Part shown: positions 51,201 through 59,208 of the stretch, in pieces
Numbering within the stretch: position 1 is the first letter of the stretch
Layout: the number at the start of each line of letters is the position of its first letter
From: Akkermansia muciniphila
GTDB taxonomy: Bacteria > Verrucomicrobiota > Verrucomicrobiia > Verrucomicrobiales > V1-33
Length of the DNA: 64,000 bases
Assembly: GCA_943333275.1 (NCBI GenBank)
Contig: CALQSQ010000017.1
Span: forward strand, 1 to 64,000
Direction: 5' to 3'
Position numbers and translations under genes: made by a program
The notes under the pieces: model-generated
What the model was told of the DNA's origin: nothing
Databases searched by the model: none
What the model saw: only the letters and a program-made list of their open reading frames with translations

Positions 51201-52588
51201 GATCCGGTCTTGAAGGGACGCTCATTTTCACGATTGATGGAAACCTGGGGAAACCATGCCCCCATAATCAAATCCGCCAGGTGCGGCAGGTCCTTCATGA
51301 GTTCCGGCGGCAGTTGCACCACTGACAGGCCGGCGATGTCTCCATCCACAGTCCCATATCCGACCGACGGCGCCCCGATCCATCCCGATACCAGCATGCG
51401 TTCGCCGGCGCGTCCGAAGGCCGTGGAAATGCTGCGCTGGGAGGTCACCGAACTCATGAGGGACAAGGGTGTGGGCACATCCGGGATGATCCCCCAGCCT
51501 GGCCCCGGATTGGGAAAATCCAACCCTGTCTCCGCGCGCAGCAGGCGTGGGTCACTGCAAGTCAGGTTGTTCGTGCTGGCCAGCGGAGCATCCTTGACGA
51601 GCGGTCGAAAGTTGGCCAGCACGCCCTCCGCCAGTTCTGGAAGTGTGCCCAGAACTTCGTCGCCGCATCCCTGAAATTCGAAGGAATAGGCGATGTTGTT
51701 TTCCACCAGGTCATAGGTGCACACGGTGACGGGATTCGGCCGGAACAGGCTGGTGCTCTGCCCCGCCTCCTCCCTGGAAAAATAACATTTCCTGCCGCCA
51801 ATGGTTTTCTCCGCTCCGGAGGGCACCCCCTTGGAGTTGGGAAGCGCGGATCCGGACCGCAGATACATGCGCAGGGCCGCCCCGACCCATCCCTGGTCCT
51901 TGGAGATGCAGCCGAGAACTTTGACATTCATGACCACGCGGCACTTCGGATTCTGCTCGTTGATCAGGCTGGCCACGTAATTGTTGCCACCGGGATGCAA
52001 CTGCACCCACTGATCCTCCGGCACCTCCAGCATCATGTTCCAGGCGTCGCTGCGAATTTGCAGCATCTTTCGCAGTGGTGGCTTGGAGGAGGGGAAGAGC
52101 CCACTCACCCATTGTTGCACCGTTTCCAGACTCGGCGGTGGGGCCTTGCCAAATTGCCAGGCTGCCACCCAGGAGATTGCAACGATCGCCAATCCCAGCA
52201 ACAAACTCGGAAAGATTCCCACCAGTGAGGCGAGCGATCGACCCTTACCAGGACTGGAGGCCACGAGTTGCAGCGGGCTGGAGGTCGGCTCGGCTGGCAA
52301 AGGTGGAGGGAGTTCCACCGCAGCATCGGAAATGTTGGGTGGCTGGGGATTCCCGACAATATCCTCCTTCGGCTGCGGCGGGGCAGTTTCCAGGACAGGC
52401 TGGTGTGGGGGTGGCAGGGAAGATGGGGATGGCGATGGTGCCGAGATCATTCCACGGCAGCCCGGACACGGACCAGTGATCCCGGCCAGGGATTCAGGCA
52501 CCACCAATTCCATGCGGCAATGATCGCACGCAAAGTGAATCGCTCTCGGGACAGGGGGCGCGGCAATGGGGGACTCGTGGGATATCAC
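48254..52588 (-). CDS. Giant DUF3857/transglutaminase protein with zinc ribbon and TPR-like repeats, 1444 aa
   Basis: N-terminal zinc-ribbon (CDHCRMELV ... CPGCRGM), a Pro-rich linker, one TM (about 125-147, VGIFPSLLLGLAIVAISWVAAW), a region of unknown fold, helical TPR-like repeats at about 550-800 (LAEALEIYQGAYDVRSSG), then DUF3857 (YSIRIQNNQGMEAFNILKI) and a transglutaminase-like domain: GDCKDHSVLLCQLLN (Cys near 1112), AFNHMITAVP and WDFIDCTN supply Cys-His-Asp. DUF3857-transglutaminase proteins are usually exported and shorter, without a ribbon. The ribbon in front of the TM suggests the N-terminus stays in the cytoplasm. Function unknown. Confidence 0.8.
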   Translation of the reverse strand: MISHESPIAAPPVPRAIHFACDHCRMELVVPESLAGITGPCPGCRGMISAPSPSPSSLPPPHQPVLETAPPQPKEDIVGNPQPPNISDAAVELPPPLPAEPTSSPLQLVASSPGKGRSLASLVGIFPSLLLGLAIVAISWVAAWQFGKAPPPSLETVQQWVSGLFPSSKPPLRKMLQIRSDAWNMMLEVPEDQWVQLHPGGNNYVASLINEQNPKCRVVMNVKVLGCISKDQGWVGAALRMYLRSGSALPNSKGVPSGAEKTIGGRKCYFSREEAGQSTSLFRPNPVTVCTYDLVENNIAYSFEFQGCGDEVLGTLPELAEGVLANFRPLVKDAPLASTNNLTCSDPRLLRAETGLDFPNPGPGWGIIPDVPTPLSLMSSVTSQRSISTAFGRAGERMLVSGWIGAPSVGYGTVDGDIAGLSVVQLPPELMKDLPHLADLIMGAWFPQVSINRENERPFKTGSFAGFEYDGQISSNLNPAPFVFRLARRGNLLYALGACSFSEKRSKSELTAILNKASWLDPVWDGSRVSPAYTPAACTKLWEHLILALGQERRAANQLAEALEIYQGAYDVRSSGGVLLALCETLALVNQAEKATELMDNHWREQEPRNDFLAGAAQFMAQHQRLETATTLFTTALGRAKEGQDFLQAETVEKYLHTLHDARAHDEALRVLDVLNLAQPSNHWHLWEAYILFNGVDTMARGIEIMEGLIVSMKKNPNLAREFLTFLKTHQCHDLGLAAAMSVLKLDPKEGLAWLVRASCEREMGDTAKATVTLAMARQYNPRLRDLDEIVYALSNDEGGPVLDKDGPQTTPVTLPPEVRQFLQRENFDAIATTEDPYQYIYRIRSITCDPGEPFRSTNRYSIRIQNNQGMEAFNILKISFRPRGERVQVNELRVRTPDGKIVSPSNMKEAFVTEDNADGMHTGMRILNLPVPGLTVGSVLEYTITEESLGVLASAINSSFHFGAEAPCALDILYLNSPVAKLDFRHSAGKPPTRIPTGMVWLERSLPALNREAHQPSLEKIVPVLWTGDGSESWVRLGAEYYSMIQDRMRPDETVKRLAKEKTKACKTDAERILVLSEYVRNLLSYAAIEFGMRGLIPNPAADSIKNRFGDCKDHSVLLCQLLNSVGVPARLALVNAATAVQPDLPSLGAFNHMITAVPGAKKDEWDFIDCTNKCMAPQPGVPPWLLAGKYALVLGDQPSEFNPESSRLVKIRDFPEDFEKVSVERTVQIIERRHLSIKESITISGITACELRQSLNSRRDQRDISSAIKGLLGLDRNRCQVQVARVENLTTLEKPLLLNLEYEMRNACAPNGSGLMLHLPISAEMHFLDSDTEGSMRRSPFHFQALLQLHAKTQFSGIGGMNIAPMDRIGGDKKYVSWKCLASNEDSAASITLNLTRKAGLFQAAEYAAFQDQLGEAVQPTEEVTLIPVSSSATPVSQNTAP

Positions 52589-52775
52589 TTGAAAATTAGG
52601 ATTATTTCTAAATTACGTTAAAATAATAATAATTTCAATATTTTTCGTAATTTTACCTGAACGATGTGCTTTTGGCCAAGCTTTCGTCAAGATTTGACTC
52701 CTGAAATTAGTCCGAACCACAAATCCGACCTCCTCCGTGGCTTTTCTTCCTACCCGGACCTCGGCATCGTTTCGA

Positions 52776-53192
52776 TCAACGGTGGGATCGGCTGACCTCT
52801 TTGATCAGCCGGTCGAGAACTCCATTCACGAACCGGCCGGAATCCTCCCCGCCAAAACGCTTCGCGATTTCGATGGCCTCATTCATGCTGACAACGGGAG
52901 GAACCTTGGTGTCATGAAACATTTCAAATAGCGCCACGCGCAGGATGTTGCGATCGACGGCGGAGAGGCGATCGAAGGAAAAATTCTCCAGACAGGCGGT
53001 CAGCCGCTGGTCGATCTCGGTCAAATGAGCCTTCACTCCATGATAGAGGGCAATGGCATGCTCTCGCACCAATTCGTCCGTCCGCCGCAGTTTCCAGAAC
53101 TCTTCGAGATCCTGATCGACCCCGGCAGGGAGCGTCTGCCAGCTGTAGAGAAGCTGGAGTGCGGCCTCACGCCCTTCGCGACGTTTACTCAT
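52776..53192 (-). CDS. nusB: Transcription antitermination factor NusB, 138 aa
   Basis: KRREGREAALQLLYSW opens the all-helical fold; NFSFDRLSAVDRNILRVALFEM and VSMNEAIEIAKRFGGEDSGRFVNGVLDRL are the classic second half. Binds boxA RNA with NusE. Its start overlaps the ribH stop by 8 nt; ribH-nusB pairing is common across bacteria. Confidence 0.96.
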   Translation of the reverse strand: MSKRREGREAALQLLYSWQTLPAGVDQDLEEFWKLRRTDELVREHAIALYHGVKAHLTEIDQRLTACLENFSFDRLSAVDRNILRVALFEMFHDTKVPPVVSMNEAIEIAKRFGGEDSGRFVNGVLDRLIKEVSRSHR

Positions 53193-53706
53193 TGTCCGAG
53201 GATTTGGCGCGACGGGAGCTTGGGTAGGCGGTGTGCAGTTTCTGGAAGAGTTCCGCCATGTTCAGAGCGGCGCGGGCGCATTCGATGCCGCGATTGAACT
53301 CGACGCCCAGGCAGCGGATGCGGGCCTGCTCCTCATTTTTCATGGAGAGCACACAGTTGATGACCGGGGTGAGATGCCGGGCGGACTGCTCCATCAATTT
53401 CTGGCTGACAGCAGTGGCGATGAGGTCCGCATGATCCGTGTCGCCCTGAATGATGACCCCCACGGCGATAACCACATCGGCACTGGTGTATTCCATGACG
53501 TATTCGGCGGTAACCGGGATTTCCCATGCGCCGGGCACGTTATAAAGGGGAACGGAGGCGGAGGGCATGATGGAGAGCAGCTCGTTCTTGAGTCCATCAA
53601 GCAGACCATTTACGAACTCTTCGTTGTAACTGCTGGCGATGATGGCAAAAGTGCGGCGCGGTCCGACGAGGCGCGGACGACGGGGCAGGGGCTGGGTGGC
53701 GGACAT
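53185..53706 (-). CDS. ribH: 6,7-dimethyl-8-ribityllumazine synthase, 173 aa
   Basis: Penultimate step of riboflavin synthesis. FAIIASSYNEEFVNGLLDGL, YNVPGAWEIPVTAEYV, VIAVGVIIQGDTDHADLIATAVSQKLM (substrate and catalytic His region) and NCVLSMKNEEQARIRC are family motifs. Length is normal with a short N-terminal extension. No other rib genes are in view. Confidence 0.96.
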   Translation of the reverse strand: MSATQPLPRRPRLVGPRRTFAIIASSYNEEFVNGLLDGLKNELLSIMPSASVPLYNVPGAWEIPVTAEYVMEYTSADVVIAVGVIIQGDTDHADLIATAVSQKLMEQSARHLTPVINCVLSMKNEEQARIRCLGVEFNRGIECARAALNMAELFQKLHTAYPSSRRAKSSDNE

Positions 53707-53825
53707 GGCTTGATGAGGGGGAGGATAGTTGGGCTAAGTTAGACTCCGAACCGAGGCGTGGAGCAACATGGAAATCAGGACATTTACATATTTCCCCAGC
53801 AGTGCCGGACTTGGCCCCGCGCGGA

Positions 53826-56327
53826 CTACTTCGGCTGGGCGGTAGTGGCGGGGAAATCTTTATCGAAGGCGGCGGATTCCTTGGGGAAGGTGCTGCGGAA
53901 ACTTTTCATAAACTGCGCTTCCTTTTCAGGCTGGCCTTGCTTGCGGAAGATCTGCAGCAGGCGGCGGTAGGCCTCGACAGCTATCTCGTCATTGAGGACC
54001 AGCTGGGTGGTGAGCACATAATTGCTGGCCGCCTCCTCATCGTTGCCCCGGGCCTCCTCAATCTCACCCCGCAGGTAATAGAGACGCGATTCGTTGACGT
54101 CCTGGGTGTGGAGTTTCAAGCCGGCATCGGCATCCTTGCGTGCCTCGTCCAGTTTCTTGAGCGCAAGGTTGGCCTTGCCGCGAAAATAGTAGGCCTTGGC
54201 CTTGGTATTGGCCGGCAGTTCGGCGGAAAGTCCCAGCAATTTGTCCACACTCACGAGCACGCCGGCATGGTCTCCAATCTGCAGCCGGGCATCGGACAGT
54301 TGGAACCAGGTGTTGGGCCGCAAATCGGCAACCTGCGCGGAGGTGACGGCCAGGCCCAGGTAGCGGGCCGCCTGCTGGGGGTTTTTCTCGGAATAGCGCC
54401 GACTGCCAAGGTATTCGAGGATGCGGCCGTTGATGGGTGCCTTGGGGTTGGTTTTTAAATAGGCATCCACCTCCAGGGCCAGTCCATCCACATCCTCGAG
54501 GTAGTTGTAGGCCACGATGATCTTGATGGAGGCGTCCTCGAAGTTTTCAGGGAAGAGTTTCTGAGCATCATGCAGGGGTTCGATGCATTCCTTCCATTTT
54601 TTCAATCCAAAGAGACCGGTGCCGATCCAGAATTTGCATTCGCCCTTGTATTTGGTGTCGGGGTATTTCTCCAACATGCTGGAGAGGTGCTGGATCATGC
54701 CTTCGTAATTTTTGTCCTGTCCGCGGAGCAGGCCACCCAGACGATAGGCCTCCTCGGCCTCCCGGGCATTGGGATACAGGGTGACGACGGAATCAAATTC
54801 CTTGATGGCATTGGTGATGTCCTTGATCTCAAGATAGCTCTGGGCCTTGCGGACCATGGCCTGGGGCAGGAGCGGGTCCTTGGGCGACTGGGCCATGAAC
54901 AAATTCAGACTCTCGATGGCCGCACTGTGGTTTCCCTGCTGGGCCTCGGCCCAGCCCTTGCGGTAGAGCATGCTGCTGCGCAGGTCCTCGGGGATTTTTT
55001 CCAGGCGGATGCCACTGTAGGACTTGACTGCAACTTCCCAGTTCTTTTTGGTAAAGGCGTCCTCCGCACGCATCAACCGGGCCATGTCGAGATACTCACT
55101 CTGCGGATCCTTCTGCCTGGCACGCTCGATAAATGCCTCGGCCGCAGCGTCCGTGCGGGGATCCTTGAGTTTGTATAAACACACCAGCTTGTAGTAGGCC
55201 GACTGGCTGACCTCCGGACTTTCCGGAAAAAACTGTTCCACCATGCCGTAGAGATCAATGGCCCGGGCGAACTGCTCCAGGAAACGATGGGCATTGGCCA
55301 CCATGATGATGAGGCCCGGGCGGGATTCAAGTTTGATGGCCTTGATGTCGAGATTCCCCCACGCATCCACGACCTTTTTCCAATTCTCCGTGGCGTAAGC
55401 CGTGCGGATCTGCCCCTGCTTGGCAAGGGCCACCCAGGCACCTTCCCCGCCGGCCTTGGTCACGACGTCAAAGAAGGCGAGCGCCTCCTTGTGCTTGCCG
55501 GAATCCTGGAGAATCATGCCTGCAGAGACGCTGGCTTCGGCCTTTACCGCCGCCGTGCTCCCTTCCTTGCTGAGTTTCTCAAAGCGGTTGAATGCCGAGG
55601 TTTTCTTCTCGTGCGCCAGATCGTAGTTGGCAAGTTCCAGCAAGGCCTTCTCCTGAAATCCACGGCTGGCACTGGTGCCGGTAAGTTTCACCACGGCATC
55701 AAAAGCGGTGGCCGACTCCTTCTCCTTCCCGGCGCGCTTCAGCGCCAGTCCTTGGTAGTAGCGATACTGCACACGGTCATCGGCCTTGTTCGCATTGGCG
55801 GCGGCGATCTCGAAATAGGGCGCAGCCTCCAGCGGCTTTTCATCGTTGAACTTAAGGGTCCCGAGCCTGGAGGCGGCATAGGCCAGGAATTGACCGGATT
55901 TAAAGCGCTTGGTAACCTCCAAATACGAAGCCACCGCTTCGTCCACCCGGTGCAGTCGAAGATAGCATTCGCCCCTGAGGGTGAGAGCGGCATCCGCATG
56001 CTTGCCCTTCGGGTAGGCGGCAATGTATTTGCCAAACTGCTCGATGCCCAGTTCATTGGATTCACGCTTGTAGAGCATGTAGGCATAATTAAACAAATCC
56101 TCCTCAGCGGAGGTGCCGGTCTTCTCCGTCTTGGGTGAGGTTGGTTCGCCGGGCGGCTTGATGGCGTCCGGCTGCACTGCAGCGGGAGGATCCTCGGTCA
56201 CTGGATTGGCCTTGGGCGGGTCTTCCACAGGTTTGGCCCGCGGGACGGCGGGTTCCTGGGCTTGCAGGGTGGCGAGCAGGCTGGACGCCAGCAGTAGTTG
56301 GATTGCCTGGGGGACGGTCAATTTCAT
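53826..56327 (-). CDS. Exported TPR-repeat protein of the ExbB/ExbD operon, 833 aa
   Basis: Signal peptide (LLLASSLLATLQA), a Pro/Lys-rich linker, then TPR-type helical repeats over the rest (YAYMLYKRESNELGIEQFGKYIAAYPKGKHADAALTLRGECYLR and many more). It has the YbgF/CpoB look but is much longer. It starts 27 bp after exbD; ExbB-ExbD-TPR triplets are seen in Planctomycetes and Verrucomicrobia. It probably works with the proton channel at the envelope, in place of TonB or TolA, which are absent here. Confidence 0.85.
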   Translation of the reverse strand: MKLTVPQAIQLLLASSLLATLQAQEPAVPRAKPVEDPPKANPVTEDPPAAVQPDAIKPPGEPTSPKTEKTGTSAEEDLFNYAYMLYKRESNELGIEQFGKYIAAYPKGKHADAALTLRGECYLRLHRVDEAVASYLEVTKRFKSGQFLAYAASRLGTLKFNDEKPLEAAPYFEIAAANANKADDRVQYRYYQGLALKRAGKEKESATAFDAVVKLTGTSASRGFQEKALLELANYDLAHEKKTSAFNRFEKLSKEGSTAAVKAEASVSAGMILQDSGKHKEALAFFDVVTKAGGEGAWVALAKQGQIRTAYATENWKKVVDAWGNLDIKAIKLESRPGLIIMVANAHRFLEQFARAIDLYGMVEQFFPESPEVSQSAYYKLVCLYKLKDPRTDAAAEAFIERARQKDPQSEYLDMARLMRAEDAFTKKNWEVAVKSYSGIRLEKIPEDLRSSMLYRKGWAEAQQGNHSAAIESLNLFMAQSPKDPLLPQAMVRKAQSYLEIKDITNAIKEFDSVVTLYPNAREAEEAYRLGGLLRGQDKNYEGMIQHLSSMLEKYPDTKYKGECKFWIGTGLFGLKKWKECIEPLHDAQKLFPENFEDASIKIIVAYNYLEDVDGLALEVDAYLKTNPKAPINGRILEYLGSRRYSEKNPQQAARYLGLAVTSAQVADLRPNTWFQLSDARLQIGDHAGVLVSVDKLLGLSAELPANTKAKAYYFRGKANLALKKLDEARKDADAGLKLHTQDVNESRLYYLRGEIEEARGNDEEAASNYVLTTQLVLNDEIAVEAYRRLLQIFRKQGQPEKEAQFMKSFRSTFPKESAAFDKDFPATTAQPK

Positions 56328-56354
56328 GGTCGGTTAAATCAGTTGGCGCACTCC

Positions 56355-56780
56355 TCAGGGAGTGGCGGATGCCTGCGCGGCAGCGAATGACACATGATAT
56401 AACCCCGCCTTGCGGCAGTTGTCCAGCACCCGAAAAATATCCTCGTAGGAGGTTTTCTTATCCCCCCGCACAATCACCGCCTGCTTGTTGTTTACCGCCG
56501 CGATGTTCATGAAGCGCTGGTGGAGTTCAGCCTCGCTGACGACCTGCTGCGACAGCACCAGGGTGCCATCGGCCCGCACATTGACCACGATCTGCCCCAC
56601 ATCCTGCAGGGCCTTGTCCGTGGATTCGCTGGCGGGCACGGAAATATTTACCTCGGTCTCCATGCGGCTCATGCTGAAGGCGATCACGAAAAAGGTGATC
56701 AGGATGAAGAGCACGTCCATGAGGGGCACCAGATAGTCCACCGGACTCTCCTCAATGTGTTGTTGCGGTCGGAATTTCAT
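56355..56780 (-). CDS. ExbD/TolR-type biopolymer transport protein, 141 aa
   Basis: One TM near the N-terminus (VPLMDVLFILITFFVIAFSM) with the conserved Asp of LMDVLFIL that lines the proton path. The periplasmic domain follows (QIVVNVRADGTLVLSQQVV, VIVRGDKKTSYEDIFRVLDNCRKAG). Lies between the ExbB-like and TPR genes, 31 and 27 bp away. Confidence 0.93.
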   Translation of the reverse strand: MKFRPQQHIEESPVDYLVPLMDVLFILITFFVIAFSMSRMETEVNISVPASESTDKALQDVGQIVVNVRADGTLVLSQQVVSEAELHQRFMNIAAVNNKQAVIVRGDKKTSYEDIFRVLDNCRKAGLYHVSFAAAQASATP

Positions 56781-56811
56781 GAGGCGTCAGCAGCTCAATT
56801 GGGAACGAAGC

Positions 56812-57663
56812 TCACACCTGATCGGTGCGGGTCCTTACGGTGGTGGTTTTCAGGGGTGCGGCAGTCCGATTTGCGGCGGCCGCAACAGCGGCGGCGGTGA
56901 CGCGTTTGTATTGAGCCGCCAGCAGGGCCATGATGTAGGTGGAGGCGGCCTCCATTTCACTGATCAATCCGGCCACCCGGCCTCTGTAAATGGAGAAAAC
57001 GGCCACCGACGGAATGGCGATAAAAAGTCCCGCCGCAGTATTCAGAAGGGCCTCGGAGACGCCTCCGGCAAATTTCAACTGCGCTGCCAGCATCTTCTCC
57101 TGGGAGATCTGGCTGAACTGCCGGATGATGCCGAACACCGTGCCCAGCAATCCCACCAACGGTGCGATCTTGCCAATATCCGCCAGATACGTGATGCGCT
57201 GCACCAGGGAACTGGCCTGGCGCTGTCCTTCGGATTCGGTGACCTCCCGGACTTCGTCGAAAGTCGCGGTGGGATTCTTGGTAGCGAAGTCGAGTGTCTT
57301 CTGCGTGATCCGGGCGATGGCTTCGTTGCGCCGATTGCACACGGCCAGCAGCCCGAGGTAGTCCTGTTTGCGAATGAGGGCGTCGGCTGTCTTCATGAAA
57401 CTGTCGCTGACGACCGCCCCACGCCGGATGGACAGGATGTAATACACGATGAGGGCGAACATCAAGACGCTCAGGCCAATCAGCACGTAAATGGTCCAGC
57501 CACCCTTATCCAGCAGATCCTTGAAGACCATCCCGCCAGCCTCCGCCGCCGCTGCAGGTGCGGGTGCGGCCACGGGGGCCGGGGGAGCCGGAGCCGGAGT
57601 CTGGGCTGGGACTCCGGTGGCAAGAAGCAAAGTAACAAGGAAGCTACTGAAGATACGTTTCAT
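56812..57663 (-). CDS. ExbB/TolQ/MotA-type proton channel protein, 283 aa
   Basis: Start at MKRIFSSFLVTLLLATGVPA, a signal peptide, followed by an Ala/Pro linker. TM1 GWTIYVLIGLSVLMFALIVYY; two further TMs around LADIGKIAPLVGLLGTVFGIIRQF and ALLNTAAGLFIAIPSVAVFSIYRG, the strongest family motifs. The cleavable N-terminal extension is characteristic of the longer ExbB group. First gene of the exbB-exbD-TPR set. Confidence 0.93.
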   Translation of the reverse strand: MKRIFSSFLVTLLLATGVPAQTPAPAPPAPVAAPAPAAAAEAGGMVFKDLLDKGGWTIYVLIGLSVLMFALIVYYILSIRRGAVVSDSFMKTADALIRKQDYLGLLAVCNRRNEAIARITQKTLDFATKNPTATFDEVREVTESEGQRQASSLVQRITYLADIGKIAPLVGLLGTVFGIIRQFSQISQEKMLAAQLKFAGGVSEALLNTAAGLFIAIPSVAVFSIYRGRVAGLISEMEAASTYIMALLAAQYKRVTAAAVAAAANRTAAPLKTTTVRTRTDQV

Positions 57664-57742
57664 AAATAAAGATGGCGCCCATCCTAATCCGGTGCGGCCA
57701 GAGTGCAAGGCGCGCAATTTGAAAGGTTTCGCCTAAAAATTG

Positions 57743-58540
57743 TTAGAACGGAACCTGCCGGCGCTTCCTTTCATGAAATCGGCACAACCTTGAAAATCCA
57801 CAATCACGCGCCAAATCCGCAGCAGCAGCGAACTCCCGTCCCACGTGTTCCGGGGCATGCGCGTCGCTCGAAATCACCAGAGGCACCTGCGCCAGCGACG
57901 CCATTTCCAGGAATTCCCGCGCCGGATACATTTCCGCCACCTCCTTGAACAGCCCGGCAGTATTGATTTCAATGGCCACCCCCGCATCCACCACGGCCTG
58001 AATGGCGGGCTCATAATACCGTCGCAAATCACCGACGGGCCGATGCCCGAATTTCTTCACCAGATCAGGGTGGGCCATGATGTCGAAGAGACCCGTCCTC
58101 GCGGCCTGACCGAAGAGCAGCCAGTAACGTTCCCAGATCTCCTCCACCGGACGCCCCCGGAATCGATGCACCTGGCTGGGATCATCCATCGCCCAGTCCC
58201 CCAGATAATGCACGCTGCCGATCAGATAATCCCAAGGAGCCCGCCCGCCAAGCTCGGCGATCCAATCCAGGCCATTCACAAAATAATCCACCTCCAGCCC
58301 CAGCCGGATCGGCAACTCCGGCACCTGCTGTCTCGCCTCCTCAACCCAACTCACATACCTCGGAAATTCCTCATTCAGCATCCGCCAGTCGTCATGATAT
58401 CTCGGCAATGGGCTGTGATCGGAGAATCCAATCTCCGGCAGTCCCAGTTCCAAAGCCTGTCGCGCATAGGCCACTGGTGCGCCCTCCGCGTGCTTGCAGA
58501 GTGGCGTGTGCATGTGGTAATCGGCTGGAAGCGCATTCAT
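57743..58540 (-). CDS. PHP-family histidinol-phosphatase-like protein, 265 aa
   Basis: Start at MNALPADYHMHTPLCKHAEG, which contains the first metal-binding motif (H-x-H...H). Further motifs: GFSDHSPL, LGLEVDYF, GSVHYLGDW, DIMAHPDLVKKF, IEINTAG, VISSDAHAPEHVG. It matches the HisK (HisJ) type of histidinol-phosphate phosphatase in order and length. No other his genes are nearby, so the substrate could be another phosphate ester. Just upstream of the ExbB gene, 79 bp apart. Confidence 0.85.
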   Translation of the reverse strand: MNALPADYHMHTPLCKHAEGAPVAYARQALELGLPEIGFSDHSPLPRYHDDWRMLNEEFPRYVSWVEEARQQVPELPIRLGLEVDYFVNGLDWIAELGGRAPWDYLIGSVHYLGDWAMDDPSQVHRFRGRPVEEIWERYWLLFGQAARTGLFDIMAHPDLVKKFGHRPVGDLRRYYEPAIQAVVDAGVAIEINTAGLFKEVAEMYPAREFLEMASLAQVPLVISSDAHAPEHVGREFAAAADLARDCGFSRLCRFHERKRRQVPF

Positions 58541-58816
58541 GAGTTGGCCAACCCAAGCGCACTCTTGCAGCCTCAGCAAGGCTGAAGCCATTAAACGGTC
58601 GTGGTTCAGAAACGTTTCTTGAAGTTGATTTCCTGACCGTTCCGTTTTGTGGAAGCATCCTTGAAAAGGAAAAATGGGCGCGATTTCCGGTTAAATAGGC
58701 ACGTCAATTGCGGTATTATCGATCTTGAGAATCGTTTTTGTAGAAATTATCAAAAAGAATTTGCTAAATTCCAGAATTCCGGTAATCTCCAGTCAACCCA
58801 AGCGTTTAGAATTACA

Positions 58817-58939
58817 ATGAAAGCCATTACCCTCAATCCAACTGAAAAAGAAAGCCCTCGCCTCGAGCGTCTGACGCTAATCGCAGCTGGCATGACCCTT
58901 CTGACCGCCATTTATCTTTTGGTGACCAATTTGGTGTAA
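58817..58939 (+). CDS. 40-aa single-TM peptide
   Basis: MKAITLNPTEKESPRLERLT followed by one hydrophobic segment (LIAAGMTLLTAIYLLVTNLV). The longer ORF from 58649 has no protein character upstream of this Met. The region before it is AT-rich and could hold a promoter. A hairpin and a terminator follow within 130 bp, so a short independent transcript is plausible. Unknown function. Confidence 0.5.
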   Translation: MKAITLNPTEKESPRLERLTLIAAGMTLLTAIYLLVTNLV

Positions 58940-58976
58940 ACAAGGAAGCTTACACCTACGGGGAGCAATCCCCAAC

Positions 58977-59018
58977 ACGAGGCTTGGGGGTTTCTTGGTC
59001 GGTTCCCTCAAGCCTCGT
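58977..59018 (+). other. Long-stem inverted repeat after the 40-aa gene
   Basis: ACGAGGCTTG / CAAGCCTCGT (10-bp perfect arms) with a 22-nt loop. It lacks a T-run directly after, so it is not itself a clear terminator; it may be a structured 3' end or RNA element. Confidence 0.45.
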
Positions 59019-59032
59019 TCGTTTTCTAAAAC

Positions 59033-59066
59033 AAAAAGCCCGGTTTCCATGAGCCCGGGCTTTTTT
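59033..59066. terminator. Bidirectional rho-independent terminator
   Basis: AAAAAGCCCGG / CCGGGCTTTTTT with the T-run on both strands. It serves the plus-strand 40-aa gene and, on the minus strand, the gene ending at 59209. Confidence 0.92.
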
Positions 59067-59208
59067 GTTGCACAATTGCGAGATATCCCGGGGCAAACTG
59101 CTAACCACGTCTTTATTTCTAATAAATACGGAATTTTATTAGCGTCATTACGACGTAAATTTTCCCGAATATTTTCCCTCAAATCCAATAAGTCCCGGTT
59201 CCCCAGCC

